A program made the position numbers and the translations under genes. The notes under the pieces are model-generated. The model saw only the letters and a list, made by a program, of their open reading frames with translations. It was not told where the DNA came from and did no database searches. Below are positions 63,001 through 64,000 of a stretch of 64,000 nucleotides of DNA, piece after piece (the first letter of the stretch is position 1; every line of letters begins with the position of its first letter). The DNA is from an uncultured Rhodospirillales bacterium (lineage in GTDB: Bacteria > Pseudomonadota > Alphaproteobacteria > ATCC43930 > CGMCC-115725), in the NCBI GenBank assembly GCA_903828515.1, contig CAIKMD010000007.1:1520706-1584705 (forward strand), in the 5' to 3' direction.

Positions 63001-64000
63001 AACGGTGAAGTCGGTCGGATCGAGTGTCCAACTGCCGCTCGTGCCGTTCGCAGCCTTGGTGGTAATGACCGCGCTGTCCGCGACCTGAACCTGATCGCCG
63101 CTGGTCTCGATCGCGCCGCCATTGCCCGTCGCCGATGAAGCATCGAGCGTGCCGGTGACCGTGGTGGTGCCGCCTTTGGCCAGCACTTTGATCTTGCCGC
63201 CATTGCCGCCCTTCGGGGCAGAAGCATTGAGCTTGCCGCCGGCGGCGACGTTGCCGCCGTCGGCCTGCAGTGTGATCGAACCGAGATGCACGGTGCCGGC
63301 ATCGTCCGAGCCACCGGTGAGCGCGGCGATGCTGCGCGCCTGAATGATGCCCGAGTTGTTGACTTGGGCGGAGAGCACGCTGTCGGCTGCCTTTGCGGTG
63401 AGAATGATCAGGCCGCCGTCGGCCCGGATCGCCTGCTTGTTCTCGACCAGCGCATTGAGCGTGCCTTGGTCGATGGTGACGTTGACGATCGAATTACCGC
63501 CGAAGTCGAGGGTGATCTTCTCGCCCGAGGCCATCGCCACGGTGCCGAGCTTGGCCGCGATCACGCCTTCGTTTGATACGGTCTTGCCGAGCAACGCGAC
63601 ATAGCCGCCGTCGCTCGCGTGGATATGGCCCTGGTTGACGACGGCAGCCGACGAATTACCCGAGAAGGTCCGCTTGCCGGCCATGAAATCGTCATTGGAA
63701 ATATCCAAGGTCGAAGCGACGAGGCCGCCGACATTGACCTGGGCGCCCTTGCTGAAGAGAACGCCGGCTGCGTTGACGAGGAAGATCTGACCGTTGGCGT
63801 TGAGCGCACCGGAGATGACGCTCTGCTCGTTGCCGATGACGCGGTTGAGGGTGACCGATGCCGCGCCCGGCTGGTTGAAGTTGACGGTCTCCTGCGGCGC
63901 GATCGAGAAACCCTGCCAGTTGATGACGGCCTGGTTGGTCGATTGATTGATGTTGGTGGTGTTGCCGCTTTGCGCGATGGCGGCGGTGCCCGCGACGACT
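60043..64000 (-). CDS. haemagglutinin-type two-partner secretion exoprotein TpsA, 5' end outside window
   Basis: The frame is open from the window's last base; its visible N-terminal end is the TPS secretion domain (INQSTNQAVINWQGFSI, VTLNRVIGNEQSVISGALNA, NGQIFLVNAAGVLFSKGAQV) that the partner TpsB recognises. The long middle is beta-helix repeat, including about 14 GGLxG (GLUG) motifs. The C-terminus is Ala/Gln-rich and ends with an acidic, Asp/Gly/Ser-rich tail (DNGQGGDNGQGG). At least 1318 aa are in view. It is a surface adhesin or similar secreted effector. Confidence 0.93.
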   Translation of the reverse strand, partial: VVAGTAAIAQSGNTTNINQSTNQAVINWQGFSIAPQETVNFNQPGAASVTLNRVIGNEQSVISGALNANGQIFLVNAAGVLFSKGAQVNVGGLVASTLDISNDDFMAGKRTFSGNSSAAVVNQGHIHASDGGYVALLGKTVSNEGVIAAKLGTVAMASGEKITLDFGGNSIVNVTIDQGTLNALVENKQAIRADGGLIILTAKAADSVLSAQVNNSGIIQARSIAALTGGSDDAGTVHLGSITLQADGGNVAAGGKLNASAPKGGNGGKIKVLAKGGTTTVTGTLDASSATGNGGAIETSGDQVQVADSAVITTKAANGTSGSWTLDPTDFTVSAGSAPQTSSGIGATTLNNALANNALVTIQTAAGGTQNGDINVNAAVTWSANNTTLALDAANNININAPISATGTGDGLALNYGGSIGGSAPAAGTNYNILTKASFSGTTLNAAGIPVAQTDTSGGVYGSVTLQTGDSFSVNGTSYNLITSWTDLTTAVSAATPGSFGTGVNKITPNVLTGNYAIVQNITAPSTTFTGAPIPDFSGTLAGLGHTISGLTIVDTTIKMPFGAPTRGTWDGLIGFTTTATTLRDLGLLNFSITAANAATNMNQIAGGLLGLSLSPNLVVNGVYIDGTSTIQGNGFLGGLIGEAGGVVSGSTTGFSTGGAVTTTITNSYSNANITSGSATLTAQAKILSDALAAYAAGTGPAPSGALYVDNGTDTTVSNAGGLIGQVWDASISNVHATGTVSGGLTNIGGLIGTMSYTAVSNAYATGSQTGVSYEVITPPNTISTAFAQETGGLIGSIIIPASPLTTSSVTNAFATGNITAAYNVGGLIGYTGLGTIANTVTAAAVAKPTTITNTYATGRVTATHAESAETVPMQPNDLNAGGLIGFAAYANISNSSATGDVLALVNINTLNASGTATSGAGLNEGGLVGYESVAGTITNSFATGNVGDAASIDNNGQSYYTTQGVGGLVGTALGSITNSTASGTVRGKQSVGGLVGALSTITGAGAPQDSGKVTNSSASGNVFGTTNVGGLAGSSGIISNSFSTGTVTGISIVTGVNNTFFGASNVGGLVGALTGTITNSWTTSAASGFSNVGGLVGAMANNSSISGSYASGAVSGSTGVGGLVGTANVTSGTDNVTNSAYDGQTTGQSQSTGKVVLSGTGQFNDGGQNLTNAQFVAAIQASGLPNQAAAPALAAIAAAQAAADQLAAQLAAQLAFQQLQQQAGQVGSQIGSSVTTVSDNTSLGLPSDGQEVLATTDLTNISPAAGPGDNGQGGDNGQGGDGSGFGASINDVNVNGQDVNTSGDSSGGDDSSDSTKK
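60615..62190 (-). repeat. GLUG-type repeat array within the TpsA exoprotein
   Basis: At least fourteen copies of the GGL(I/V/A/L)G motif occur, most as VGGLVG or IGGLIG, spaced roughly 25 to 45 residues. They are the turns of a right-handed beta-helix of the GLUG family seen in secreted adhesins and proteases. The repeats are imperfect and interrupted by Ser/Thr-rich loops. Confidence 0.85.

Noticed and set aside
61792-63138. A 448-codon plus-strand frame inside the TpsA gene
   Set aside because: Antisense to the repeat region; low-complexity Arg/Gly/Ala text without motifs.
1-64000. CRISPR arrays, phage genes and complete insertion sequences
   Set aside because: No regularly spaced repeats, integrase, transposase or phage structural genes were recognised; the only repeats are hairpin clusters, the ctpA-end repeat and the protein-level GLUG repeats.

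Overview
This is a GC-rich chromosomal window from an alphaproteobacterium. A ChpT-type phosphotransferase next to CheA/CheW points to that class, and frequent ATGA/TTGA gene overlaps, NMT1/SsuA-type binding-protein expansions and a two-partner secretion operon fit a metabolically versatile soil or rhizosphere lineage. I cannot name the genus. No rRNA, tRNA, CRISPR array, prophage or intact insertion sequence is visible.

Layout. 1-5449: end of an MHS-type MFS transporter, two coupled methyltransferases, and an iron-type ABC binding protein with a fused double permease but no ATPase. 5446-21610: a catabolic cluster with an amidohydrolase, hydantoinase/oxoprolinase A and B, dienelactone hydrolase, MhpC-like hydrolase, an ABC ATPase, a permease and two tandem binding proteins, RidA, a divergent LigB-type extradiol dioxygenase, a GntR/UTRA regulator, another binding protein, a UbiD decarboxylase and a tiny zinc-ribbon protein. 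21899-26802: a membrane protein, an OpgC-esterase fusion, a TTC38-like repeat protein and a binding protein. 27164-34659: a basic KPA-rich protein, an SDR with an apparent CTG start, a binding protein, a CtpA-type protease, a glycosyltransferase/methyltransferase pair, a cupin, two tiny proteins and an AstE/AspA-like deacylase. 34660-42704: repeat hairpins, an ArgE-like deacylase, a binding protein, an MFS transporter, NAD kinase, MoaA, and a binding protein-LysR operon with a LysR box.

43111-48931 is the most striking part: six consecutive, same-strand, near-contiguous paralogous NMT1-type periplasmic binding proteins with no permease or ATPase. Over the window there are thirteen NMT1-type binding proteins but only one matching ATPase/permease core (12903-14452). 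49006-53017 holds a small secreted protein, MobA, a CsgG-like lipoprotein, a low-complexity secreted protein ending in a CHAP-like domain, and an orphan antitoxin-like gene. 53148-56302 carries ChpT, CheA and CheW. 56315-64000 is a minus-strand operon: a giant haemagglutinin-type TpsA exoprotein (5' end outside the window), a ModA-like secreted protein, its TpsB transporter, and a TonB-like protein.

Functional reading (inference): the first third looks like uptake and degradation of an aromatic or N-containing aromatic acid, with ring opening, hydrolysis, deamination and decarboxylation enzymes beside their importer and a GntR regulator. The surplus binding proteins may feed shared transporter cores elsewhere or act as periplasmic sensors.
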